DNA of 64,000 bases from Agrobacterium vitis (lineage in GTDB: Bacteria; Pseudomonadota; Alphaproteobacteria; Rhizobiales; Rhizobiaceae): contig NZ_AP023272.1 of the NCBI RefSeq assembly GCF_013426735.1, forward strand, positions 1,966,501-2,030,500, in the 5' to 3' direction. How positions within the stretch are numbered: the stretch's first letter is position 1; every line of letters starts with the position of its first letter. Both the position numbers and the translations under genes were made by a program. Below, piece by piece: positions 25,442-33,536 of the stretch. Below the pieces are notes generated by a model. It did not search any database. It was not told the origin of the DNA and was given only the letters and a program-made list of their open reading frames with translations.

Positions 25442-26689
25442 CTAAATTGGATCGCTCGTTATAACTGGGGTTAAAATGGCGACGGCTTTTTCTATTGCCT
25501 CTTCGGCGTGGTCAGCCGTCGGGCCGACCGCAATAACATGGGCCAGCCTGCTATTGTTATCGGTACCGCCATGAACATATGCGCCAGTTTCTTTGTGCTG
25601 TAGAACCTCAACAACGCCTGGGATTGCGGTCGCCTGGTCAATGCCGCAGAGACGCTGGAAGATGCCAGAGGAGGCCGGATAAACAAATCTAATAGCGGCG
25701 GCTTGCTGGGGAGATGTGGCTGGCAGATCAATGGGATAATTCAGCATCGCCATTATATGAAGTTTGTACAGGTCGATGCCGGAAGCTAGAGGCAGCAGTC
25801 GTGTCGCAATGAAATCTCCCCCGGGTCTGGCGTTCGTTTCGATTATTCGAATTCGATCACCATCAAATTTTACCTCCACATGCATCGGACCTTGCGTCAA
25901 TCCTATAGCTTTTACCGCCTGAAAACTAACAGAAACCAATCTTGACGAAAGTTCTAAGCTAATATTGGCCGGTAAAATATGTCCAATTTCGTCGCAATAT
26001 GGAGGACTACTCGTTCGCTTGGCGGTGATGTAATTAAAAACCAGCTCTCCATTTAGAAGAAACAATTCAACGCTATATTCGGCGCCTCCGATATACTCTT
26101 CAAATATAAATTTTTTCTGATGCCGATACCCGAACTGGTTTTTTGACTGCAAGGTCTCACCGAAGTAGGAGATGAGTTCATCGACCGAACGACAAATTTT
26201 CACTCCTTGGCTCGACCAGGAATCAACCGGTTTAATGACACCTGGAAACCCAACATAAGAGGTGATACGGCCAACTTCGTCCACATCTAATAGATCTACA
26301 TAGCGCAGAGAGGGTATCCCCGCACCTAAATACAACTCCCGCGCTAGATATTTATCCAAACTTGCTTTGTAAGAATCTTCCGAGTTTGTTTTAAATCCGA
26401 AATGGGACGAAACTCGCGCACAAGTTTCTAGTAAAAATTCATTTCCAGCGATTATCGCATTAATACTATCGAAGCATGGCGCATTCCTTACTGCCTCAAT
26501 CAAATATAAAGGTTCAATTGTATCTTTCTCTTCGACAATGAAATCAACGAGGTGTCGATAGTTGAACTCATCTAGGAGGTCTATATTACTTACAATGGCG
26601 ACAACTTGCAGGCCGAGATCTTTTGCAGCCACTACATAGCCACGCCCGTAATAAGCTGGTTCGACGATAGCAACGGCGGCCCTATTCAT
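25442..26689 (-). CDS. ATP-grasp carboxylate-amine ligase (L-amino-acid ligase-like)
   Basis: A 415-residue protein. The pre-ATP-grasp Rossmann-like part (VAIVEPAYYGRGYVVAAKDLG) is followed by an ATP-grasp domain: YVGFPGVIKPVDSWSSQGV (ATP-binding Lys and loop), FIFEEYIGGAEYSVE, and IIETNARPGGD with the Mg-binding Glu/Asn. The C-terminal part (VYPASSGIFQRLCGI) fits the C-terminal domain of BacD/L-amino-acid ligases. Such enzymes join an acyl-phosphate to an amine without tRNA. In this cluster it could make a dipeptide, or extend a peptide C-terminus. Confidence 0.85.
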   Translation of the reverse strand: MNRAAVAIVEPAYYGRGYVVAAKDLGLQVVAIVSNIDLLDEFNYRHLVDFIVEEKDTIEPLYLIEAVRNAPCFDSINAIIAGNEFLLETCARVSSHFGFKTNSEDSYKASLDKYLARELYLGAGIPSLRYVDLLDVDEVGRITSYVGFPGVIKPVDSWSSQGVKICRSVDELISYFGETLQSKNQFGYRHQKKFIFEEYIGGAEYSVELFLLNGELVFNYITAKRTSSPPYCDEIGHILPANISLELSSRLVSVSFQAVKAIGLTQGPMHVEVKFDGDRIRIIETNARPGGDFIATRLLPLASGIDLYKLHIMAMLNYPIDLPATSPQQAAAIRFVYPASSGIFQRLCGIDQATAIPGVVEVLQHKETGAYVHGGTDNNSRLAHVIAVGPTADHAEEAIEKAVAILTPVITSDPI

Positions 26690-26701
26690 CTTATTTCTCC
26701 C

Positions 26702-28447
26702 TCAACGACCAACCGCATAGACCATCATTCGGCGAGGGCAAGCTGCAGCTCGAATGAGACTGCCAGTTCGTGAGATTGCGCTTACAGAACCCAGCCTCCA
26801 ATCATGATCCGCATTACGAACCATGTGGCCTTTTTCTTTTAGACCCTCAATTATCTCCGTCCCAATTCGCGGTTCAACCGTCACTAGTAGAGGGCGCAAT
26901 TCGAATGGTGGAAAAGAACTCTTCAAGTGCTCCGTTTGGACAGTCGGAGCATCAAGAGCCTCTTGCATGTCAAACCCGCGATATAGATGGCGAAGGAAAA
27001 ACAACATTTGCCATTGTTCTTGTTGGTCAGCACCAGGTGTTGCAATTGCAATCGATGGGTTGAGTTCACTAAGCAATAACGTTGGCGACAGTGTCGTTCG
27101 AGGTCTTTTCCGCGGTGCAAGCGAATTTGGATGGCCTTTAACGAGCGAAAACCCGCATCCCCGGACACTTAGTGCAATGCCCAATGAATCGATTATAGGT
27201 GACTCAAGCACCGTCCCGCCGCTCTGGGTTGCGGCCACAATATTCCCAAACTTGTCGCTCGCAATGATGCTTGTAGTGTTCGTCGCTTTGGGATCCGCTC
27301 CCAGCGGATCATGCTGCAAAGAGCGTATGTGTTCCTCAATTGGTGAAACTGGTCCGTATGATGAGTTTTGATCTTCAATGGCGTGTTTGCCAATAAGCGC
27401 GGCTCGTCTATTTGAGTTTTCGGTTGATAAAAGATCTGTGAGCCGAACGTCGCAAAAATTCGGGTCGCCATAATAGGCGTCTCGATCAGCAAAAGCCAAC
27501 TTAGTTGTTTCTAAGAAAACATGCAAAAAGGAAACCTCGTCCAATCTCCGAAGATCATTTCCGCAGGAATTTAGCAACGCGAGTTGCTGTAGAAAAACTG
27601 GGCCTTGAGTCCAGGGCCCTGGCTTAAAAGCGTTGTAGTCACCAAAGCTATAGCTGCAGGGGTCCTCGTAGGTGGCTTCCCATTCAACAAAATCATTTAT
27701 AGATAGCAATGCGCGAAATTTATCGCCGCCGAGCGTGTGGGCCACCGGCGAGGCAAGGACTTTTTCGAATTCCTCTGCGACAAATCCTTGGCGAAACGTC
27801 CACCGAGCGCGTTCAATTTGAGCTTCCCGCTTAGACCCAACGGATTCGGCCTCTTGAATAATAAGCTCTAAAGTTTGCGCCAAGCGCAGATTTCTGTTGC
27901 CGAGTCCTTGGGAGTCCGGCTGGAGTTCACTGATGAGGCCAAAATTTGCCGGCCATTCGCGCTCAAAAAAAGACGAAAGTCGTTTGATTTCCCGTTTGAT
28001 GAACACCGTCTGTGAACAGCCCGATTTTGCGTAAAATATTGCCGATTCAAGAGCTTCACGAACTGAAATGGTGCCATAGTCGCGTAGGAGAAGCATCCAA
28101 GAATCAAAACAGCCCGGCGTTACGGCTGCTAACAGGCCGCGGGCTGGCATCTCGCTTATTCCTAGTGATTTCACAGCTGTAATTGACGCAGCCGCACCTG
28201 ATACGCCTTGACCGCATAGTACGCGAACTTCGCTCTCTTTAGGCTTGAAAATTGTTACACACTCACCGGCAATTCCGTTGAATTCTGGCAAGACTGCTTG
28301 TAGCACGAACGCACCAGCCGCTGCTGCGTCAAAGGCGTTGCCGCCTTGCTCGAGAATTTTCATTCCCACGGCGGATGCCAAATAGTGCGTTGAAGACACT
28401 GCGCCAAAATGCGCCATAATCACGGGTCGGGTCGAGAACGCTGCCAT
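26702..28447 (-). CDS. gamma-glutamyltranspeptidase-like Ntn hydrolase without signal peptide
   Basis: A 581-residue protein of the GGT family. Visible features are GMKILEQGGNAFDAAAA near the N-terminus, the autoprocessing/catalytic Thr in DPKATNTTSIIASDKFGN, and the C-terminal subunit with RPRTTLSPTLLL and TPGADQQEQWQ. Usual bacterial GGTs have a Sec signal; here the protein starts MAAFSTRPVIMAHFGAVSS, so it is probably cytoplasmic. It might remove or transfer a gamma-glutamyl group, or hydrolyse an amide to release a product. Its start overlaps the aminotransferase gene by 28 bp. Confidence 0.85.
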   Translation of the reverse strand: MAAFSTRPVIMAHFGAVSSTHYLASAVGMKILEQGGNAFDAAAAGAFVLQAVLPEFNGIAGECVTIFKPKESEVRVLCGQGVSGAAASITAVKSLGISEMPARGLLAAVTPGCFDSWMLLLRDYGTISVREALESAIFYAKSGCSQTVFIKREIKRLSSFFEREWPANFGLISELQPDSQGLGNRNLRLAQTLELIIQEAESVGSKREAQIERARWTFRQGFVAEEFEKVLASPVAHTLGGDKFRALLSINDFVEWEATYEDPCSYSFGDYNAFKPGPWTQGPVFLQQLALLNSCGNDLRRLDEVSFLHVFLETTKLAFADRDAYYGDPNFCDVRLTDLLSTENSNRRAALIGKHAIEDQNSSYGPVSPIEEHIRSLQHDPLGADPKATNTTSIIASDKFGNIVAATQSGGTVLESPIIDSLGIALSVRGCGFSLVKGHPNSLAPRKRPRTTLSPTLLLSELNPSIAIATPGADQQEQWQMLFFLRHLYRGFDMQEALDAPTVQTEHLKSSFPPFELRPLLVTVEPRIGTEIIEGLKEKGHMVRNADHDWRLGSVSAISRTGSLIRAAACPRRMMVYAVGR

Positions 28448-29538
28448 TTATGTTCAGCTCCCTTCAAGCGTGCGTTTTTTTTTAAAGCCTCGAGGACTAT
28501 ATCCAGCGAGTCGCGGAGAGCGTCCGCCACTTCTGGTGCTCGGCCGGATGTCATGGCGAAATTCACCCTGAAGCGAAGTGCATCACGTTGGCTTGCGTCG
28601 AAAGGCTGTCCATCTGCGATCAACATGTTATGGCGGATGGAAACCAATTTTACGAAATCAGCGCTCTTCACCCCTACTTTTCCCATGTCGAACCAAAGGA
28701 AGTAAGCGCCAGCCGGAGGATTAATTTGTAGGTCGGCCCGTTTAAGAGCCGCTACTGTGGCGTCTCGGTCGTCTTTGCACCGTTGCACCAACTGCCGCTT
28801 CCATGAGTGCATTTCGGACCATTCGTGATACGCTAGAGCGAGAACCTGGGCCGGTGTCGAGGCGGACATAGCGAGAGCGTAATGCACACGATCTACTCGC
28901 GAGCTCATTGCGGTCGGAGAAATCAGATAACCAATCCTCCAACCAGTAATACCTAACATCTTCGAAAAACTACAGATTCTGAAGCAGTCGACATCATGGG
29001 AGGGTTCGGGGTTATGGCCCTCATAAACAAAGTCTCGATAAACCTCATCATACAATAACGTTGCGTTGTAGGAGCGGCAAAGCTCCTCGACATACAAGAG
29101 CTGATCGGGCTTGATCACATGCCCGGCAGGGTTACTGGGTGAGTTCACGAGTACGAAGCGTGGTCGCTCTCGCGAGAACAGCGCCCCCAGGTCGTCCCAT
29201 CCCGAATAAAGGACGGTCCTCATTCCTAGAAACTGCACTGTATTTCTAGTGCCTGGAAAGCAAATCTGCGGCAGGGCAATCAGATCGCCCGCGCCGCCGG
29301 CCGAGAGAAGGGCCACAGTGAGGGCCATAGATGCGCCGCCGGTAATGCTGATTTGGCTCGGCGAAATGGGCTGTCCTAGAACCGCGGTTGAAGCGATCGC
29401 CTCCCGCAATTCGGGCATGCCACCTGGTGGTAGATAATTCATAGGGCGACCTAAGAGACAACCCAGGACTTTATCCTGGATCGGCTGTGGAATCGTCGTT
29501 CGGAGTTCACCTATAGATAGATCCAGTGCCTCTTTCAT
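28420..29538 (-). CDS. class I/II PLP-dependent aminotransferase
   Basis: A 372-residue fold-type I PLP enzyme. Motifs are ITGGASMALTVALLSAG (cofactor phosphate region), LVNSPSNPAGH, LYDEVYRDFVYEG, the Schiff-base Lys in CSFSKMLGITGWRIGYL, and RFRVNFAM near the C-terminus with the substrate-carboxylate Arg. It is likely to transaminate an amino acid, possibly an aromatic one. ATG overlaps the methyltransferase stop (ATGA), so the two are translationally coupled. Confidence 0.88.
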   Translation of the reverse strand: MKEALDLSIGELRTTIPQPIQDKVLGCLLGRPMNYLPPGGMPELREAIASTAVLGQPISPSQISITGGASMALTVALLSAGGAGDLIALPQICFPGTRNTVQFLGMRTVLYSGWDDLGALFSRERPRFVLVNSPSNPAGHVIKPDQLLYVEELCRSYNATLLYDEVYRDFVYEGHNPEPSHDVDCFRICSFSKMLGITGWRIGYLISPTAMSSRVDRVHYALAMSASTPAQVLALAYHEWSEMHSWKRQLVQRCKDDRDATVAALKRADLQINPPAGAYFLWFDMGKVGVKSADFVKLVSIRHNMLIADGQPFDASQRDALRFRVNFAMTSGRAPEVADALRDSLDIVLEALKKNARLKGAEHKWQRSRPDP

Positions 29539-30218
29539 TCCGCCCTCCGAACGATATCAAGGCCAAATTGGTCAATAGCAACAGTTTTCTTTCCAGTGAA
29601 CCTTGTGATATCGTAGGTCAGTTTTTTATATTGAACCAAGTCGTTCTGGAACTTTGGCCAGCAGACATCATGCGCCAGTAACGTTCCGCCCGGCGTCAGT
29701 ACGGGCCACACCGCGTCAACGAGACTTGAATAATTTTCTTTCCCACGCTCGGGATCGTCGGCATCGAGTAGAACCAAGTCTACGGTATCGGAAATGAAAT
29801 TCTGTATGTCATGACCGTCGCCCAAGACCACGTCAATATTGTTCAACCCGAATCGGGCAAAATTCCCACGCGCGATTTCGTTAGCCTTTTGGTCTGGATC
29901 AATGCCGATCACTTTGGCATGCGGACCCGCGCCAGCGGCGAGCCAGATCGTCGAGTTACCCTGGTATGATCCGATTGTGACTATTAATTTGGGACCGATT
30001 GAGCGGCCAATAGCATACAGAAGCCGTGCCATGCGCGTCGTAATAGCAGTTACGTCGACATTAAACGTTTGGTTAACTTTTTTTGAAACGGAGCCGAATT
30101 CACTCAAAGGGCAATTATGGAAAGGCAAGAAGCCGCTAGCTTGCAAATGTCGAACTGCATGAAGCACTATCAAATCGTTGCGATGCTCTTCATCGGGGCT
30201 TTCTTTCCCCACTCTCAT
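29535..30218 (-). CDS. class I SAM-dependent methyltransferase (O-methyltransferase-like)
   Basis: A 227-residue protein from ATG 30218, which overlaps the stop of the upstream flavoprotein gene (ATGA). The SAM-binding motifs are PKLIVTIGSYQGNSTIWLA (motif I), VIGIDPDQKANEIA, and DLVLLDADDPERGKENY; TPGGTLLAHDVCWP follows. This layout is that of catechol-type O-methyltransferases (Methyltransf_24), where the DAD loop binds metal. It could methylate a phenolic hydroxyl made by the nearby flavoproteins. An upstream in-frame start at 30266 is less likely. Confidence 0.8.
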   Translation of the reverse strand: MRVGKESPDEEHRNDLIVLHAVRHLQASGFLPFHNCPLSEFGSVSKKVNQTFNVDVTAITTRMARLLYAIGRSIGPKLIVTIGSYQGNSTIWLAAGAGPHAKVIGIDPDQKANEIARGNFARFGLNNIDVVLGDGHDIQNFISDTVDLVLLDADDPERGKENYSSLVDAVWPVLTPGGTLLAHDVCWPKFQNDLVQYKKLTYDITRFTGKKTVAIDQFGLDIVRRAE

Positions 30219-30808
30219 CTGGCCCCCCCATTGAATTCGAGATGACAGAAAGCTGCATAGTCCCACGCCGTACGGATAAGTGTTTCAGGATCTTCAGTGC
30301 GTGGATTGTCGCAAAGGAAGCTTCGTGAGACTACTTCCCCGCCCATGAGCCGCACTGTGACACGCAACTGAGCATCCGCTCTTTTTGCGTCGTCTGCCGC
30401 CGCCCCGATTACGACCAAGGCGACAAGGCAGTTTTCTAGGGGCAGGGCTCGTTCGTGAGATTGATCTAGGGGATTATCGTACAGCGCGCCGCCCAGAACA
30501 TCTAGAAGGTTCTTCGCAATCCCACTTGGTCCGCCCCAGTAAGCTGGCACAGACAGCACCAGACGCTGACATCTTCGTAGTTTTTCGACCAAATCATCTA
30601 GATCTGGCCTTTGGTAGGCCGACAGAGGCAAACCTTCAAAAAGGGGAATACCAAGAGTTTTGAGATCAAAACTGTGAACAGCATTTCCGGCTCGGCGAAG
30701 TCCACCTTCGACGATCGACAAAACTTGCCGACTAGCAGATCTCTTTTCTTGGGTGAGACCGGCACCTTTGAGGCTTGAACAGATTGTAACGATAGCGGGT
30801 TCTCGCAT
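30215..30808 (-). CDS. NADPH-dependent FMN reductase/quinone oxidoreductase family protein (second copy)
   Basis: A 197-residue flavodoxin-fold protein. An N-terminal phosphate-binding loop (TICSSLKGAGLTQEKRSASRQ) is followed by LVLSVPAYWGGPSGIAKNLLDVLGG, the characteristic FMN_red (PF03358) segment that binds flavin and forms the dimer. It is paralogous in fold to the protein at 32947-33510. In natural-product pathways such flavoproteins may supply reduced flavin or oxidise aromatic or peptide-bound residues directly. It is in the operon, 12 nt after the TPR gene. Confidence 0.82.
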   Translation of the reverse strand: MREPAIVTICSSLKGAGLTQEKRSASRQVLSIVEGGLRRAGNAVHSFDLKTLGIPLFEGLPLSAYQRPDLDDLVEKLRRCQRLVLSVPAYWGGPSGIAKNLLDVLGGALYDNPLDQSHERALPLENCLVALVVIGAAADDAKRADAQLRVTVRLMGGEVVSRSFLCDNPRTEDPETLIRTAWDYAAFCHLEFNGGAR

Positions 30809-30820
30809 AGCTCTTACGCA

Positions 30821-32491
30821 CTACTGCGCTCCTACCAGAGACTTGTTCAGATCGACATCCGGCAAAGGCAGCATATCGACCAGCGGATTGTAAGACGGTA
30901 ATTTTGACGGAAGTCGAGGTGTCCTCTTCCCAACTGGAAAAAAACCCGCATCCTCAAGTGATTGAAAACGTATCCGAAAATCTCTTGAGTCTGTAAGATT
31001 TCGGTAGAATGCTGCTAGCACTCCTATTTCTTGCAATAAACTCGTATCGCGTTGGCGTTGAGACATTGTTTGACATTCAATGAACCAAGGCTCAGCATCA
31101 TTAGTGTTTCCGACACTGAACTCCAGGGTGGCAAGTGCAAGCGCTATTCGAGAACGTGAGTAGTGAAGCATCGAATTCGTTGCGGCGGCAAACGACTCCA
31201 TGAATTTTTCGCGCGCAAATGATATATCGCCAGACCGGAATGCTATGCTGCCGATTCGATAGAAATAGCTCATCAAAAATTCGTCATTGTTCGTGTTCCT
31301 GATATATTTTCCGAATACTTCGTCAAAATGACGACGAGCTTCCAAATATTTTCCTTGAATCTCTAAGAGCAACACACAGTTTGCTACTAAATTGAATTTT
31401 AGATATTCCACATCGGCACCGGATAATCGAGCGATGCGTCGTAATGCAAGCAATTCCCTCCTCATTGCAGAGTCTAGGAGACGAATTTTATTGGCAGGCG
31501 ATGCCGCCCTAGCCGCCATACTATCTAGCAGGGCCAATCCATTATCTTGCCACGAAAGCTCCAGTGCTGCTGCTGCCGGATCCAACACAGCGCCGTTTGC
31601 CTCAATTTCGTTCTTGCCACGTTCGAAGTAACTTTGAGCCGCAGACATATCATAACGCCTCTTGGCCAAAATCAGCCCATTAAGGTAGAGTACTTGTGAC
31701 CGTAAGATCCGGTCCTCCGTGAGCGTCAAGGCCTGTTCCAAAGCACTGATGGCATCATCGATGTTCCCAAGGTTGCAATCGACTGTGGCTCGAAGGCGCA
31801 AGGCTTTGGCTGCTTGGAAATCATCTAATGGGCCTAGCAAAACGCTGCGGTTGAGTTGATATGCTCGGTCATAGGTCAGAAACGACAGGCAATCTGCAAA
31901 ATCCTGCTCGTATTGGCCGAAGTCCGAACGCTGCATGTCGACGTCGCTGAAAATACCATTAGTGCTGGCCTCTGAAAAAGACGATAAGAACCGGACATTC
32001 GGGTCACGTTCTGCTATCGCTGTGTATAACAGTCGCCTGGCAAGAAGAATTTCAGACTCCATTGATCTGTCTCGCCCCCGTCGATCAAGGACATCGAGTT
32101 CAAAAACTACTGGAATATCTAAAAAACAATTGCAGCGTGCCAACACCCTTAAAGATGCGCTATCAACTCCGTCTGCCTGTTGTATGCGGATCCGCGCAAC
32201 TTTGTGTTGAGACAATGCATAAGCCAGCTGTTCCGCCTGTTGCTCGATCAAAGCTGAAATCCGAATTGTTTCACGGCTAATTCGCCGAGTGACGGCTTGC
32301 ACAGCCGATCGCCCTGTCGAACCGATTTCTCCGTTTCCGCTGTTGGGGCTTAGCAAGCGGAAAGCTTCTTCGCCAAACGACGTGCAAAGTTGAGTTTTGA
32401 GTGATTTCAAGAACGAAAAATGGTGAAAGTTTGCCTCGGCCCGGACGCAAAAAAAACCTGTTTCAGCCCCACTAAATAAAGCCTGATTCAT
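30821..32491 (-). CDS. TPR-repeat protein of unknown role, directly downstream of the small peptide gene
   Basis: A 556-residue cytoplasmic protein. Residues about 1-180 are of unrecognised family. Residues about 210-480 are helical repeats of TPR type (AAKALRLRATVDCNLGNIDDA, ISALEQALTLTEDRILR, YFYRIGSIAFRSGDISFA, LALATLEFSVGNTNDAEPW). The C-terminus is Pro-rich. It starts with a good SD (GAAGGG) 94 nt after the peptide gene, past the hairpin. TPR arrays bind peptides, so it may hold the precursor for the tailoring enzymes, or act as a regulator. No catalytic motif is seen, and no LanB/PEARL, YcaO or radical SAM signature is present. Confidence 0.65.
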   Translation of the reverse strand: MNQALFSGAETGFFCVRAEANFHHFSFLKSLKTQLCTSFGEEAFRLLSPNSGNGEIGSTGRSAVQAVTRRISRETIRISALIEQQAEQLAYALSQHKVARIRIQQADGVDSASLRVLARCNCFLDIPVVFELDVLDRRGRDRSMESEILLARRLLYTAIAERDPNVRFLSSFSEASTNGIFSDVDMQRSDFGQYEQDFADCLSFLTYDRAYQLNRSVLLGPLDDFQAAKALRLRATVDCNLGNIDDAISALEQALTLTEDRILRSQVLYLNGLILAKRRYDMSAAQSYFERGKNEIEANGAVLDPAAAALELSWQDNGLALLDSMAARAASPANKIRLLDSAMRRELLALRRIARLSGADVEYLKFNLVANCVLLLEIQGKYLEARRHFDEVFGKYIRNTNNDEFLMSYFYRIGSIAFRSGDISFAREKFMESFAAATNSMLHYSRSRIALALATLEFSVGNTNDAEPWFIECQTMSQRQRDTSLLQEIGVLAAFYRNLTDSRDFRIRFQSLEDAGFFPVGKRTPRLPSKLPSYNPLVDMLPLPDVDLNKSLVGAQ

Positions 32492-32551
32492 TACGGAAAC
32501 CCTTCATGGACTTACGTGGCGAAAGACAGGGAAAACGGATAAAGTGATAAA

Positions 32552-32579
32552 GGGAGGCTGCGCTTTACCACAGCCTCCC
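32552..32579 (-). terminator. attenuator-like hairpin after the small peptide gene
   Basis: A perfect 9-bp GC-rich stem (GGGAGGCTG / CAGCCTCCC) with a 10-nt loop begins 6 nt past the stop codon of the 47-aa gene. On the minus strand it is followed by TTTATCACTTTATC. A partial terminator between a precursor gene and its modification genes gives excess precursor mRNA in many peptide natural-product operons. On the plus strand it is followed by AGCTTTTT, so it may stop transcripts in both directions. Confidence 0.7.
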
Positions 32580-32585
32580 AGCTTT

Positions 32586-32729
32586 TTACCAAGCGATCGC
32601 TTTGACGGCGGTGGCTAGGCGCTCTTCATCACCTTCTTCAGGGAGAAGGTTGGCTTCGGCGAGAATATCCGCCAGGGTCAGTTCTTCCTGATTGATTGCT
32701 TCATGCGAGACTTCAGCTTGGGTATCCAT
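32586..32729 (-). CDS. small acidic peptide ending in Trp: candidate RiPP/scaffold precursor
   Basis: A 47-codon ORF inside the biosynthetic operon. It starts MDTQAEVSHEAINQ and ends ERLATAVKAIAW, with stop TAA. The SD GGAG lies 8 nt upstream of ATG. The N-terminal 35 residues are rich in Glu/Asp (a leader-like EELTLADILAEANLL helix); the C-terminal 10 residues are small and aliphatic with a terminal Trp. It has a 217-nt upstream region with a promoter-like TTGACA and an attenuator-like hairpin after it. Trp-terminated precursors of this kind are known from the ammosamide/lymphostin pathways, where the terminal Trp is processed on the peptide. Its role is inferred from context. Confidence 0.7.
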   Translation of the reverse strand: MDTQAEVSHEAINQEELTLADILAEANLLPEEGDEERLATAVKAIAW

Positions 32730-32777
32730 TTGATTGCTCCATTGCTTGAATTCACGATTACTGCATTTACAACGTCA

Positions 32778-32806
32778 AAATTTTCACCGAAATGTACAAC
32801 TGTCAA
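32778..32806 (-). promoter_or_regulatory. candidate promoter of the small peptide gene
   Basis: On the minus strand a consensus TTGACA -35 hexamer (32801-32806) is followed after 16-17 nt by an AAAATT/AAATTT element as weak -10. Transcription would begin about 40 nt before the ATG at 32729. This would give the peptide gene its own transcript in addition to read-through from the ligase and flavoprotein genes. Confidence 0.45.
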
Positions 32807-32852
32807 GCGAGCGGTAGCGGTATTTGCTTCCGATGCTCAGGCCGCTCACTAG

Positions 32853-32870
32853 GTAAGTTGCGACACTTAC
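32853..32870. promoter_or_regulatory. 18-bp palindrome upstream of the peptide promoter
   Basis: GTAAGT, 6-nt centre, ACTTAC: a perfect dyad about 50 bp upstream of the TTGACA element. Size and position suit an activator operator, including LuxR-type sites, which are dyads of 18-20 bp. No regulator gene is found in the island to pair with it. Confidence 0.4.
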
Positions 32871-32946
32871 GTACAAATTTGCGCATTTCACATTTTTGTG
32901 ATTACAGGCAATTTCCGCCCAATCTTTTCGCTTTTCGGTCAAATGC

Positions 32947-33510
32947 TCAAAAAACAAGCGCTTTTAGTGGCGGTACGAGAGCAATCATCTCTAATGCCAA
33001 TCGCTCAACTCTCCTCAAAATTTCAGGAGAAATGAGGTGAGGTTGCCCACCAACCAATTCATAGTCTGTTTTTGTTGTGGCGACGTGCGTTTGGAGCGGA
33101 TGGCCGTAAAGAGTTCGAATAATCGTTTGCAGATGCTCACAAGGCTGAGCGCACAATCTTATTGAACTACCGTGGCTCAATAGTCCAACCGGCTTGTTGC
33201 GAAATGCATCGTACCACAGATGATCGAGTGCGTTCTTTAGAACTCCTGAGTACGAGCCATGATACAGAGGCGAGCCTATCGCCAATCCGTCTGCTCGCCG
33301 CACACTGTCATAAAACCGCTGCACAGCACCATCTGGATTTTGTTCGGGAGCCCAATGGAATTCAGGTTGTGCAATTGGTAGTTGTGATGTTTGAAAATCC
33401 CAAATGTCAACTTCGTGCTCAAGAGAGGTCAGGTTTTGAGCGAGAGAGTTCATTAGCTCCCTCGTATGGGAGGAGCTTGATATCGATCCTGAAATCAACA
33501 TAAAACGCAT
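32947..33510 (-). CDS. NADPH-dependent FMN reductase family protein (first copy)
   Basis: A 187-residue flavodoxin-fold protein. The N-terminal phosphate loop is LISGSISSSSHTRELM, followed by DGLAIGSPLYHGSYSGVLKNALDHLW, the FMN_red (PF03358) signature; RNKPVGLLSHGSS follows. The SD AGGGGG precedes ATG 33510. It lies between the acyl-AMP ligase (26 nt upstream) and the small peptide gene (217 nt downstream). With the second copy at 30215-30808 the cluster has two such flavoproteins. The ammosamide-type pathways also use FMN-dependent oxidoreductases on peptide-bound Trp, so an oxidation role is possible. Confidence 0.82.
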   Translation of the reverse strand: MRFMLISGSISSSSHTRELMNSLAQNLTSLEHEVDIWDFQTSQLPIAQPEFHWAPEQNPDGAVQRFYDSVRRADGLAIGSPLYHGSYSGVLKNALDHLWYDAFRNKPVGLLSHGSSIRLCAQPCEHLQTIIRTLYGHPLQTHVATTKTDYELVGGQPHLISPEILRRVERLALEMIALVPPLKALVF

Positions 33511-33536
33511 GAAAGCCCCCTGATTGAGAAAAGATG

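Noticed and set aside
32586..32729. LysW-type amino-group carrier protein
   Set aside because: The peptide lacks Zn-binding Cys and the C-terminal EDWGE-like end; only its acidity and the nearby ATP-grasp gene are similar.
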